A stretch of 64,000 bases of DNA from an uncultured Helicobacteraceae bacterium (lineage in GTDB: Bacteria; Campylobacterota; Campylobacteria; Campylobacterales; Helicobacteraceae). The notes beneath the pieces were generated by a model. That model was not told where the DNA came from. It searched no databases and saw only the letters and a program-made list of their open reading frames with translations. Each line of letters begins with the position of its first letter. Position 1 is the stretch's first letter. The stretch lies in assembly GCA_910578285.1 (NCBI GenBank), contig CAJTQL010000008.1, forward strand, positions 1-64,000. Direction: 5' to 3'. A program made the translations under genes and the position numbers. Shown here piece after piece: positions 43,954 through 53,412 of this stretch.

Positions 43954-45728
43954 CTTGTAATATTCCTAAAATTGATATATTGTTCTAGCCACAAATTAAG
44001 CACAACGAGAAAAAAAGCGATATTCCCAAAACGCCGCTCACTCTTATCAAATATGGACATAAAATTTTGTTCTATATTTGCAGAAAGAATCCCTAGTTTA
44101 TTAAGTGCGCTTTGTGGAGCAAGAGCCTCTAAAAGCAAAGAACGCCAAGCATGATGCAACCAATAATCGATTGGGGGATTAAAGCCATGTTTTTCACGCA
44201 TGACGATTTTCTGCGGCAGAATATCACAAAACGATTCACGCAAAAGCCATTTTGTACCATGTCGTAAAAGAATCTGATAGTCTAGCTGTTGTATAAAAGC
44301 AAAAATTTTAGGTGAAACAAAACATGCTCTCCCTTCTACACCTTCACTCATTGTCATTCTATCAAGTTTTGTCATCATTTCAAAAGGCAGATAGAAATTT
44401 CTATCAAACTGAATCGAATCTATTGGAGATGAAGAAACAGGAAAATAATGAAGCGATTCAAAATAATTTCCACCAAAACTAAACATATCTTTTGACAAAA
44501 AAGCACGTTTTTCACTCTCAAATGCATAATAATGCCAGCCCTTTGGTTTCTCTTGTGTGATGTAACGTGGGTCATTAAATTGTAATTTTGGATACCATGT
44601 ATACCCGCCAAACATCTCATCAGCACCATCTCCACTCAATAAAACCTTTATCCCAAGCTCTCGTGCAAAACGTGCAATCATTTTAATGCCAATACCCGAA
44701 ATTGCTCCATAAGGTTGGTCAATGCTAGCAATAAAATCCTGTAAATAATCTTGGTAGTTTTTTGAATCAACACGTATTTCATGATGATTTAAGCCAATAT
44801 ATTTTGCAATAATTTGAGCAAACTCACTTTCATCTGCAAAGCCACAATAGGGGTCAACATTATCGGCAAAGGCAATATTAAATGTCTCCAAAGTTGCGCA
44901 TTTTTGTTTGGCAATACTGACAACAATCGAACTATCTAAACCACCACTTAAAAATGCTCCGACTTTTACATCGCTCAATAATCTATCAAAAATACTTTCT
45001 CGAACAATTTGATTTGTTATGCGCAGTAAAGAATCATCAGTATTTTCAAACTCTACTGAAAAATTTCTTTGTGTTTGTTTAATAAAAGATTGAGTAAAAA
45101 ACTCTGCCCTATTGATGTCATAGACACCATATGTCCCTTTAGGTAAGGCTTGAATATTCTCAAAAATAGTTTGAGGCTCTGGAATAAATCCAAAAGTCAA
45201 AAAATCCCAAATAGCACGTGGATTTATCGTTGAATCTTGCCAACATAAGGGTGCAATGAGAGTGGAAAAAGCAAAGGAATGTGGGGTTTTTGCATAATAT
45301 AAAGGTTTCTCACCCATAATGTCGCGCGCAAGAAGAATTTGCCGTTTATTTTTATCGTAGATACAAATGCCAAACATGCCATCAAGCTTACTTAAAAAAT
45401 CAATACCATATTTAGTAAATAAATGTGGCAAAACCTCGCCATCACAATGAGTTTTAAAAATAATACCATCAGATTCGATATCAATTTTTAATTGTGGATA
45501 ATTATAAATCTCGCCATTAAAAAATACCATAATTGATGAATCATGATTTTTAAAAGGTTGCTCGCCATGCTCCACATCATTAATACTTAGGCGATTCATG
45601 CCTGCATAAAATCCAAAATTATGGTAAGTATAGCTTGTATCAGGTCCTCGTGTTTGCATTTTAGCCAACATATCTGCTAAAACTTCAAAAGATTTATTAT
45701 CCGAATAAAAGCCTGCAATTGCGCACAT
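43950..45728 (-). CDS. Glutamine amidotransferase / asparagine-synthase-like protein 1
   Basis: 592 residues. N-terminal class II glutaminase with Cys2 (MCAIAGFYSD), RLSIND, FNGEIYNY and the AsnB core; C-terminal synthase domain with the pyrophosphate loop SGGLDSS (261-267) and SGDGADEMFGGY. In O-antigen and capsule clusters such proteins (for example WbpS type) amidate sugar carboxyl groups instead of making asparagine. Given WbpB/D/E, amidation of a uronic acid is the likely role here; true AsnB activity cannot be excluded. Confidence 0.85.
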   Translation of the reverse strand: MCAIAGFYSDNKSFEVLADMLAKMQTRGPDTSYTYHNFGFYAGMNRLSINDVEHGEQPFKNHDSSIMVFFNGEIYNYPQLKIDIESDGIIFKTHCDGEVLPHLFTKYGIDFLSKLDGMFGICIYDKNKRQILLARDIMGEKPLYYAKTPHSFAFSTLIAPLCWQDSTINPRAIWDFLTFGFIPEPQTIFENIQALPKGTYGVYDINRAEFFTQSFIKQTQRNFSVEFENTDDSLLRITNQIVRESIFDRLLSDVKVGAFLSGGLDSSIVVSIAKQKCATLETFNIAFADNVDPYCGFADESEFAQIIAKYIGLNHHEIRVDSKNYQDYLQDFIASIDQPYGAISGIGIKMIARFARELGIKVLLSGDGADEMFGGYTWYPKLQFNDPRYITQEKPKGWHYYAFESEKRAFLSKDMFSFGGNYFESLHYFPVSSSPIDSIQFDRNFYLPFEMMTKLDRMTMSEGVEGRACFVSPKIFAFIQQLDYQILLRHGTKWLLRESFCDILPQKIVMREKHGFNPPIDYWLHHAWRSLLLEALAPQSALNKLGILSANIEQNFMSIFDKSERRFGNIAFFLVVLNLWLEQYINFRNITR

Positions 45729-45765
45729 TATTAAGCCTTTTTGATGTTTTCAAAAATTTTGTTAT

Positions 45766-46890
45766 TCATTGCTCATTAACTGAAAAATTTGCAATATTAA
45801 AGATTTTTTGAATCTGTTTTTCAAAATTTTCTCCTTGATATTCCTGAATAACAGAAAAAGCCTCTTTTGCTAAATGGTCGCGTTTTTGTTGATTGCATGC
45901 TAAATCTTTGATTTTCATCGTTAAATCATCAACATCTTCTGGGTTAAAAAATAATGCCCCTCTCGCAGCAAAAAAATCTTTGTGGGGCATAATATCTGAT
46001 AAAATTAATGGCTTTTTCAAACAAGCTGCCTCTAAAACAACATTGGGAAAACCTTCAAATAATGAGCCATGAACAAAAATATCGGCTTGCGCCAAAAAAG
46101 GATAAATGTTATTTTGATAGCCCAACAACATCACATTTGAGAGATGATGCTTACATATAAATTGTTCCATTTCTTTTCTTTGTTCTCCTTCGCCTATGAT
46201 AAACAATTTGATTCTTAAATCTTGCAGCTCTAGAAAAGATTTTAAAAGTGTCAAATAATTTTTCTGCGGATTCAATCTACCTACAGAAAGACAAAAAATT
46301 TCATTGTCTTTTTTTATAGGTAACTCTATAGTTTTGCGCAAATCTTTTTGAATTTGTTGCATATCAATAGGATTATAAAGAAGAAAAATTTTTTCTTTTG
46401 GAACTCCAAAGTTTTTTATAATATCTACTGATGAAGATTTTGAATTACAAATAACATTTTGTGCATTTTGTAGACACAAAGAATAGAGGTCATGATTAAC
46501 ATGTTTATAAGGAAAAGTCTCCTCAACAAAAGAAGGCTCACATCGCACAAATGCATAATAAGGAATTTGGGCAAACTTGGAAATCAACGCGACAAAATAA
46601 CACGTGATAAAATCCATGAATGAACAAATAAGCTCGAAATTTTTCGCCTCTCTCGTAAGAGTATCTAAAATTTTAAAAGAATTTTCGAGCAAACGCGTTT
46701 CTCTATTGGGTAAAATATATTCCACACTCAAATCATCAAGCAACATAACTTCAGTTGTTTTTTTGAGCACAATCAAGCGAACTTGCACTCCATTCTTTTG
46801 AAGAATACGCAAGAGGTAGGGCAAAACTTTTTGTGCACCACCACCGGGATTCATCACATCAATCACAAAGAGAATTTTCCGATATTGCAC
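45766..46890 (-). CDS. Glycosyltransferase family 4 protein
   Basis: 374 residues, GT-B fold. The acceptor part has MNPGGGAQKVLPYLLRIL; the donor part has CNSKSSSVDIIKNFGVPKEKIFLLYNPID, LSVGRLNPQKNY and HGSLFEGFPNVVLEAACLKKPLIL, with the EX7E pattern. Retaining transferase of unknown sugar specificity, probably at the cytoplasmic face. It begins 2 nt after the CDP-glycerol-transferase-like gene. Confidence 0.9.
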   Translation of the reverse strand: MQYRKILFVIDVMNPGGGAQKVLPYLLRILQKNGVQVRLIVLKKTTEVMLLDDLSVEYILPNRETRLLENSFKILDTLTREAKNFELICSFMDFITCYFVALISKFAQIPYYAFVRCEPSFVEETFPYKHVNHDLYSLCLQNAQNVICNSKSSSVDIIKNFGVPKEKIFLLYNPIDMQQIQKDLRKTIELPIKKDNEIFCLSVGRLNPQKNYLTLLKSFLELQDLRIKLFIIGEGEQRKEMEQFICKHHLSNVMLLGYQNNIYPFLAQADIFVHGSLFEGFPNVVLEAACLKKPLILSDIMPHKDFFAARGALFFNPEDVDDLTMKIKDLACNQQKRDHLAKEAFSVIQEYQGENFEKQIQKIFNIANFSVNEQ

Positions 46891-46892
46891 TT

Positions 46893-48482
46893 TTACTCCT
46901 GCAACAAATTAATTAAACATTCTACAAAAGCTTCTTTAGAATGTCCAAGATTAAAAACATTTGATGCTCGCCATTCGTATAATGTATTAAACATTGTTTT
47001 CCCCACCCCCGACAATAATTCTTTTTCTAACTCAAAAGCAACCTTGAGAAATCCATCAACATTCAATGCCACTCGATGCAACATAGGATTTGCAAATGAT
47101 TTGCCAAAACGTTGTAGTCGTAAATCAAAGCTCTTCATAGGTGGGCAAAATAAAATTGCGGGTTTTAGAGCAAGCAATGGCGCGCTATACGCCACTGAAC
47201 TATTATCGGTAATCACGATACTTTCTGCCAAAAGCTCGTGGGGAATGCTCGGGGTATTATCAATGCTAAATAAAGGGTGGTCTATCAATTTATCAAAAAA
47301 TGAATCGCTTCTATTCTTGCCGGCATATTGAGCAAAATTTTCAAAAGCTGGATGTGGTCGAAAGATGACTTTCTTGCCTTTTTGCAAAAGCAAATCGATA
47401 GCTTTTACAATAATATCTAATGGGCAAGCACGTGGCAAAAAATAAAACTGCTTAGGTGCTTTATATTGAATAATATTTGCCATTCTTTTGTCAAGCGAAG
47501 GAGAGCCAAGAGGTAATATTTTGAGATTAAGTTCCAATTCTTTAACAATACTTTGATAGCACTCCAATGATTCTTGGTCAATTGCAACATAAAAATCCAT
47601 GCCCAAAAAATAATAACGGATATATTGAAAAAGATATTCTTGATGATTCGCTTTACAACAAAATATAAAAGCGTCACTAAAAGAATGCCCAATGCCAATC
47701 GTGGTACGTATCCTATTAGAAAGTTTTGGCAGTGAACCTCCTGTATTCATAAAAATACTATAATAAGCAAAAAAATCCGCAAGTGAATATTGGACAATAA
47801 CAATACGTTGATTTTTTACATAATCCTTATTTTTCTGATACCATTCAAAAGAACCAAAAAGATACAATATGGGAATTTTATCCATTAAAGAATCTAAAGT
47901 TGACAATGAACGAATGGGGTCAAAAAAAGTACAAATACCTTTTTGTATCTCTAAAGAAAAATTATCTTGAGCAAGAGCCTTTTCTATAGCTTGGCAATAG
48001 TCCATAACTTTATTTCGCACGTATTCTAATGGGTTATCTGTAAGATAATAGACAAATAAGTCGTAAAAATAATAATAGTGCGTTATCCAACGATTCGGCA
48101 GAATATGCAATACTCTGCGCTGCTCCAAAAATTCATAGGCTTTTTGTCCTTGCAATATTTTGTATGTTTCTTGTTCAATTTTATTTCCTAAATGAAAAGC
48201 AACAAATTCGCGTCCATCGATAACATTATCCATCTTAAAGCTTCGACATTTATCCAACAAAATATTTTGCACATCACCTGCACAAACGAGACAATATGCA
48301 CCATTTCTACGTATTGAATCTTGTCGTGCCTCCAAAGAGATTTCGGGTTGAGAATCATCAATATAATCTATTTCTAATTGTGGGAAAATATCCCTTAAAA
48401 TATTGACAACTACTTCTGCACAGCCTCCCTTGGGATAGATATAACATTTCAAGCCTAGCTCAATTTTGCCATATCGTTCCAT
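46893..48482 (-). CDS. CDP-glycerol glycerophosphotransferase-like protein 2
   Basis: 529 residues from the ATG at 48482 (GGAGG upstream, overlapping the previous TGA). Same layout as the gene at 39354. The N-terminus has CYIYPKGGCAEVVVNILRDIFP and a YIDDSQPEISLEARQDSIRRNGAYCLV segment matching FVDDKNPQTSLENLRNKITTNGVLWVL there. The C-terminal half has KKVIFRPHPAF and ITDNSSVAYSAPLLALKPAILF. It probably adds a phospho-polyol or similar unit. The two paralogues together suggest a two-step phosphodiester decoration. Confidence 0.72.
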   Translation of the reverse strand: MERYGKIELGLKCYIYPKGGCAEVVVNILRDIFPQLEIDYIDDSQPEISLEARQDSIRRNGAYCLVCAGDVQNILLDKCRSFKMDNVIDGREFVAFHLGNKIEQETYKILQGQKAYEFLEQRRVLHILPNRWITHYYYFYDLFVYYLTDNPLEYVRNKVMDYCQAIEKALAQDNFSLEIQKGICTFFDPIRSLSTLDSLMDKIPILYLFGSFEWYQKNKDYVKNQRIVIVQYSLADFFAYYSIFMNTGGSLPKLSNRIRTTIGIGHSFSDAFIFCCKANHQEYLFQYIRYYFLGMDFYVAIDQESLECYQSIVKELELNLKILPLGSPSLDKRMANIIQYKAPKQFYFLPRACPLDIIVKAIDLLLQKGKKVIFRPHPAFENFAQYAGKNRSDSFFDKLIDHPLFSIDNTPSIPHELLAESIVITDNSSVAYSAPLLALKPAILFCPPMKSFDLRLQRFGKSFANPMLHRVALNVDGFLKVAFELEKELLSGVGKTMFNTLYEWRASNVFNLGHSKEAFVECLINLLQE

Positions 48483-50329
48483 CAAATCCTCCAAGCTTTA
48501 CGCCATGCTAAAAATGTGTATATATACCAAATTTTAGCAAAGTCTACACGCTTTTTTTCATCAAAATCTTTGATTAATTTTTGTACAAAATCTTTATCCA
48601 AAAACCCTTCGATTCCACTAATATCTTCAAGCAAATAATGCAAATCGGAACGTACCCAATCTTCTATTGGAATACCAAAACCCATTTTCGGACGATAGAT
48701 GAGCTCTTTGGGCAAAAATTGTTCCAAATAATTTTTATATACTGCCTTGCCTTCCTTGCCACATATCTTTTCAAGTATATTCAAAGATAACATAAAATAT
48801 ACAAACTGATTCCCCAAAAGAGGCTCACGCATTTCAAGCCCCACACTCATGCTTGCCCTATCTGTTTTAACCATTATATCATCAGGAAGATACGAACAAA
48901 AATCAAAACATGTCATACTTGAATAAGGATTTTTAAACTTATAGTCCTCGAGGCTTGCTAAAGGTAAGAGAAAATTTTGTGCTAATTCTTCTTTACGAAA
49001 ATGTGTAATTTCCACTTGATAATGTTCCATAAAGCTACGTGCCTTAAGTTGGTTTTTAATACGCAAAAACTTATCAATTCCAATCTTTACACCAATTTTT
49101 TGCAAGATAGCAAGGCTCATTTCTGGAGACAAAAGCGATAAAACTTTCCCTGCACATAAAAACCGCCAAAGCTTATACGAATCCCAGCGCTCTTTTGCCC
49201 AAAAATAACGTTCATAGCCCACTCCTAATTCATCTCCACCATCGGCACTCAAAGCAACCTTGACCATTTGTCGCATATTAGCACTTAGCAACAAAGTAGG
49301 GATTGCGGAAGTATCACCAAAGGGTTCGTCATAAATAAAGGGTAATTTTTCTATTAAATCTTTTGCTTCTTGTAATGAACAAATAAAAGATGTATTGCGG
49401 ACATTCAAAGAATCTGCGACTTGTTTTGCAAAATATGTTTCATCAAAGCTTGATTCATGGAATCCCATCGTAAAAGTCTCAAAAGAATAGCCTAGTTCTT
49501 TAAGCGCAACACAGACGAGCGAAGAATCAACGCCTCCACTTAGCAAAACTCCAACGGAAACATCGCTTACCATTCTTTTAGCAACACTATCATGGAGTGC
49601 TATTTTAAAGTCTTGTAAATTATAAGGTTGTTGTGCCATAAAATATTTTTTGGAATGATAATATTGTTTCTGTAATATTTTTGCTTGAGAATCAAGAATC
49701 AAATAACTCCCCGCTTGAATCTTTTGACAATTTTGCAAGATACAATGAGGAGCTGGAATATAGCCATAAGCAAAAAAATAACTCAAAGACTCTTTGTTTA
49801 TTTTTTTATTGATGAAAGGATAGGCAAATAAAGCCTTTAATTCTGAAGCAAACAAAAACCGCTTGGAATCAAAAAAATAATACAGTGGTTTAACACCAAT
49901 TCTATCGCGACATAAAATGAGTTTCTGTTCCACCTCGTCCCACAATGCAAAAGCAAACATTCCATCTAAATGTTCGACACATTCTATTCCCCAATGTAGA
50001 AGACCTGCCAATAGCACTTCTGTATCACTCTGTGCTTTAAGCGAGACTCCCTCGATACGCAAACTTTGTGCAATAGTTTTATAGTTATAAATTTCACCAT
50101 TAAAAACTAACACAAAGCGTTTATCGTAACTTATGAAAGGTTGATGTGAAAAATTGCTCAAATCAATAATAGAAAGCCTACGATGTCCGAGTGCGAGAGA
50201 AACAGAAGGTGAAAAATACACACCAAAATCATCGGGACCACCTGCGCTCATTGTATCACGCATAGTCTCAATGGAATCGAAAAGTGCAGCTTCGCCTGAA
50301 AATTCCCAACCTCCTACAATACGGCACAT
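48482..50329 (-). CDS. Glutamine amidotransferase / asparagine-synthase-like protein 2
   Basis: 615 residues, Cys2 after the start (MCRIVGGWEF), GHRRLSIIDLS, FNGEIYNYK and the pyrophosphate loop SGGVDSS (264-270), with SADGGDELGVGYERYF. All catalytic motifs are present. Only distantly like protein 1 (43950), so not a recent duplicate. Likely amidates a sugar carboxyl; PEP-CTERM or lasso-type alternatives have no supporting neighbours. It lies 18 nt after the radical SAM gene. Confidence 0.85.
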   Translation of the reverse strand: MCRIVGGWEFSGEAALFDSIETMRDTMSAGGPDDFGVYFSPSVSLALGHRRLSIIDLSNFSHQPFISYDKRFVLVFNGEIYNYKTIAQSLRIEGVSLKAQSDTEVLLAGLLHWGIECVEHLDGMFAFALWDEVEQKLILCRDRIGVKPLYYFFDSKRFLFASELKALFAYPFINKKINKESLSYFFAYGYIPAPHCILQNCQKIQAGSYLILDSQAKILQKQYYHSKKYFMAQQPYNLQDFKIALHDSVAKRMVSDVSVGVLLSGGVDSSLVCVALKELGYSFETFTMGFHESSFDETYFAKQVADSLNVRNTSFICSLQEAKDLIEKLPFIYDEPFGDTSAIPTLLLSANMRQMVKVALSADGGDELGVGYERYFWAKERWDSYKLWRFLCAGKVLSLLSPEMSLAILQKIGVKIGIDKFLRIKNQLKARSFMEHYQVEITHFRKEELAQNFLLPLASLEDYKFKNPYSSMTCFDFCSYLPDDIMVKTDRASMSVGLEMREPLLGNQFVYFMLSLNILEKICGKEGKAVYKNYLEQFLPKELIYRPKMGFGIPIEDWVRSDLHYLLEDISGIEGFLDKDFVQKLIKDFDEKKRVDFAKIWYIYTFLAWRKAWRI

Positions 50330-50347
50330 CTTTTATCTATCCATACC

Positions 50348-51844
50348 CTAATGCGCTTTTACAAATTCTATGCTTGGCGATATAATGTCGCCATTTTCTT
50401 TTTCAATCGAAATATAAGACCACTCCTTGCAGTTTTTACAAATTTCCCATTCAGAAAAATCTTCATTCACTAAATCTTTCCGCAAGTTACGAGCAATGAC
50501 ACCAGCCCATATTTCTTCCATAGTCTGTTCATAAAGATTACCTAGTCCCTTATTGTTCCAACCCACCACAGTGGACATGTTGCAACACGGCATAATTCCT
50601 CCATCAGGATTCACATGAATTTCATCCCACATTTTTTGACAAACAAGCCGTTTTGATATAGAGATATTATCTTTATGTGCAACGTCCATACCCTCATTTT
50701 CTTTACAGATAAGATTCCTGATATAGAATTCATTGACAACTTTATAGGCAGACCATTTTTTCTTAAACATTTCCACTTCATTTTCTGCTTCTTTATTCAA
50801 AATCATTGAAAGCGAAATAAACATCTCTCGCCCAGATTTTTCCAATCGTTCCAAGAAATATTCTACATTTTCCACTAACTTCTTAAAATTTCCACCACGA
50901 TTTTCTTTGTAGGTTTGCTCTGTTGCTGCATCAATACTAATTGAAAGAGCATCAAGTCCTGAATCGATAATTTTTTGTGCCATTTCTTTGTCTAGCAACA
51001 AGCCATTTGTTGTCATTGATACCCATCTAACACCAACATCTTTCGCATAACGAATAAAATCAGGCACTCTTTTATCTAGCAACATTTCACATGGACCTAC
51101 TAAATCAACCATTGAACCATGTTTTGCTGCATAGTCAAAAACATCATGGACAATCTTGCTATCTAGTTCACGATATTCTTTAAAAAAGTCCGTTGTATGC
51201 GTTTTTTTGTATGATGACGCAAAGAAAAAACAAAAGTTACAACTAAGATTACAGCGATTGATTGTTCCAAGATTGATATGCACAGGTGCTGGGTAGAATC
51301 GAATAGCGTTATCGATAAGCTGTTTTGACAATTCATGGCTTTTGAATAATTCCCAAGAATCTGCGAGATTGCTTAATGGACGACCTTCAAGATGAATCCT
51401 CTTGTCTTTCCCTGCAAACAAATTTTCATTTAGATACACATGGGATTCATTGCGAATTTTCTGCGGTAATTTTCCTTGTCGATAGAGAATCTCTATTAAG
51501 AATTTTTCAAGCTTCCAATTTTTAAAAACCATAAAGAGCATTGCCTTATCAACTTGATAATGTTCATGCGGTTTAGGATAGTAATAGAGATTTGCGAGAT
51601 TTTTTGAGAAATTCTCCTTAGATTGTTCTACAAAACTTTGAAACTCTCCATTATGAATATCTACCATAGAGGCATCAAATCCTACCAATGGAATATTCAT
51701 ATCTCTTGCATGACGCGCTGCCTTGTATGTATTCAACATGAAAAATTCCTCTACCTCATAGCTTGCTTCTACTACAAGATCTAATTTTTCTAAATAGGCA
51801 ATTTCTTTCTGCCCCCCCCCCATACTAAGAATGATACATTTCAT
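50348..51844 (-). CDS. Radical SAM/SPASM protein with unusual N-terminal domain, poly-G phase-variable
   Basis: 498 residues from the ATG at 51844 after GAAGGAG. The radical SAM cluster is C198-x3-C202-x2-C205 (NRCNLSCNFC). A SPASM-type C-terminus has MPCCNMSTVVGW and ICKNCKEW. The first 190 residues match no domain I know and include LYYYPKPHEHYQVD and FYPAPVHINLGTIN, shared with the gene at 51861. A tract of 10 G starts at codon 8 (51812-51821) and is in frame, so the gene is ON. Substrate unknown; a sugar or peptide in the glycan pathway is inferred from location. Confidence 0.8.
   Translation of the reverse strand: MKCIILSMGGGQKEIAYLEKLDLVVEASYEVEEFFMLNTYKAARHARDMNIPLVGFDASMVDIHNGEFQSFVEQSKENFSKNLANLYYYPKPHEHYQVDKAMLFMVFKNWKLEKFLIEILYRQGKLPQKIRNESHVYLNENLFAGKDKRIHLEGRPLSNLADSWELFKSHELSKQLIDNAIRFYPAPVHINLGTINRCNLSCNFCFFFASSYKKTHTTDFFKEYRELDSKIVHDVFDYAAKHGSMVDLVGPCEMLLDKRVPDFIRYAKDVGVRWVSMTTNGLLLDKEMAQKIIDSGLDALSISIDAATEQTYKENRGGNFKKLVENVEYFLERLEKSGREMFISLSMILNKEAENEVEMFKKKWSAYKVVNEFYIRNLICKENEGMDVAHKDNISISKRLVCQKMWDEIHVNPDGGIMPCCNMSTVVGWNNKGLGNLYEQTMEEIWAGVIARNLRKDLVNEDFSEWEICKNCKEWSYISIEKENGDIISPSIEFVKAH
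51812..51821 (-). repeat. Poly-G tract, 10 G at the start of the radical SAM gene (in frame)
   Basis: It begins with the G of an ATG codon at residue 8. A one-base slip would leave only a short peptide, so this is a clean ON/OFF switch. Confidence 0.88.
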
Positions 51845-51860
51845 TGTTACTCCTTCAAAA

Positions 51861-53412
51861 TTACAAGATTATTTTTTCTTGTGCTGTTGGTTTTTGAATT
51901 ATCTCGCTAAAGTCATTATATGCCCATTCATTGCAACGTGCGCAAATTGAAAAATCAGAAAACTTTTTTCTGATATTTTCTTTGCGAAGTGTTCGCATTG
52001 GAGAAGCTGCCCAAATTTCCTCTAGTGTTTGCTGATTCACATTTCCAACAAGAAAAGAATTATAATAGGCGCTTGTACTCATTGTGCAACACACAGTAAC
52101 ATCACCATAAGGATTAATCATTATTTTTCGAAAAGGAGAGTGGCAGATTTGTCGCTTATTCCTATCAATAACAGCATTATTGCGCGTATCCCAGCCATTT
52201 TCGTCAAATGTAGCAAGCTCATTAAAGGTGATACGCGTGATAATATCACGTACATCTGCCCATTTTGAAAGATAGAGTTCCTTTTGCTCTATACTTTGCA
52301 TTTCATCAAACACAAGCACACAGGCAAGCTCAATCTCTATTGTTCTACCTTGTTGGTTAAGTTTTCGTGCATAGTCAACACACTTACGCACTCCTTGCTC
52401 AACCTTATGTAAAGCTGCACCGCGAATCTTTTTATAAATCTCTGCCGTAGCTCCATCAATGCTGACCGTAATTCGATTGACTCCTGATTCTAAAAGCTGC
52501 TCTCCTTTTTCTGCTAATAAAACTCCATTGCTTACCAAACCAATTAGCGGCACGCCATTTTTTCGAGCATAGCTCACAAAGTCAAAAATTCTTTCATCAA
52601 GCAAAACTTCTCCTGCTGCTGTAAAGCTAAGGTTATGTATATGATGCTTGGCAGCATAATCTATAATGTCATACACGCTTTTTTCAGGCAATAATTGTTT
52701 CTGTTTAAAAAAAGTTGTTTTATGGTTTTGACTCAATTTGGGATTATGTAATTGACACATGATGCACTTAAGATTGCAAACATTTATTGTTGCAACATTA
52801 ATTTCAATCGGAGCGGGATAAAATTCTTCAATCTTATCTATCAAGTCATATTCTCGTTGTTCTTGTGAGATTTCAAACTCTTTCCATTGATAAGAGAGGT
52901 TAAAGAGTTTGCGAGATTCATAGAAGAATTTTTTATTGATGATTTTTTCATCGATGGCTTTATCTTTCCGAAGCAATGTGTGAAGCTTGCCACGTAAATC
53001 TCTGCGAATCTCTCCTTTGCGATAGAGAGATTCGATTCTTAGATTCTCTGGAGTGAGATTCTTTTTGAGAGAAAAAAGGGCAAAATCATCTATTTCTGTA
53101 TAATGATTGGGCTTGGGATAGTAATAGAGATTCTCTTCCTCTTTGAGTGCTTGCTCAAAAAAAGAAAGCACAAATTCTTTCTCTCTTTCGCTTTGTAGGG
53201 GATAATTAATAGCCATTAAGCCCCCCCCCCCCCGCACTATTAGTGTTAATAAAATCAAGCTCTTTCACCACATCATAGAGAGAATCGCTAAAGAAATCTT
53301 GCAAGGTAATTTCTTTAATAGAATCTTCATGATTTAATCGTCTTTGCAATTGCAAAGCCTCTATGACTGATTGAACATTTGTGCGTTGAAAATTTAGGAT
53401 TGTGATGCGCAT
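51861..53412 (-). CDS. Radical SAM/SPASM protein, out of frame at a 13-G tract (phase OFF)
   Basis: The authentic start is probably the ATG at 53412 (AAGGAG upstream), opening MRITILNFQRTNVQSVIEAL. At 53221-53233 a run of 13 G shifts the frame to a stop after 68 codons. With 12 G the frame joins ...SAGGGG to LMAINYPLQSEREKEF, giving about 516 residues. The main part has CxxxCxxC (NVCNLKCIMC) and a SPASM end (VCCTMSTSAYYN, ICARCNEWAY). It shares LYYYPKPNHYTEID and EFYPAPIEINVATIN with the gene at 50348. A weak restart at 53216 cannot be excluded. Function unknown. Confidence 0.8.
53221..53233 (-). repeat. Poly-G tract, 13 G (out of frame)
   Basis: Thirteen G after codon 60 of the gene at 51861-53412. 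Loss of one G (or gain of two) restores the full-length frame. Confidence 0.9.
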
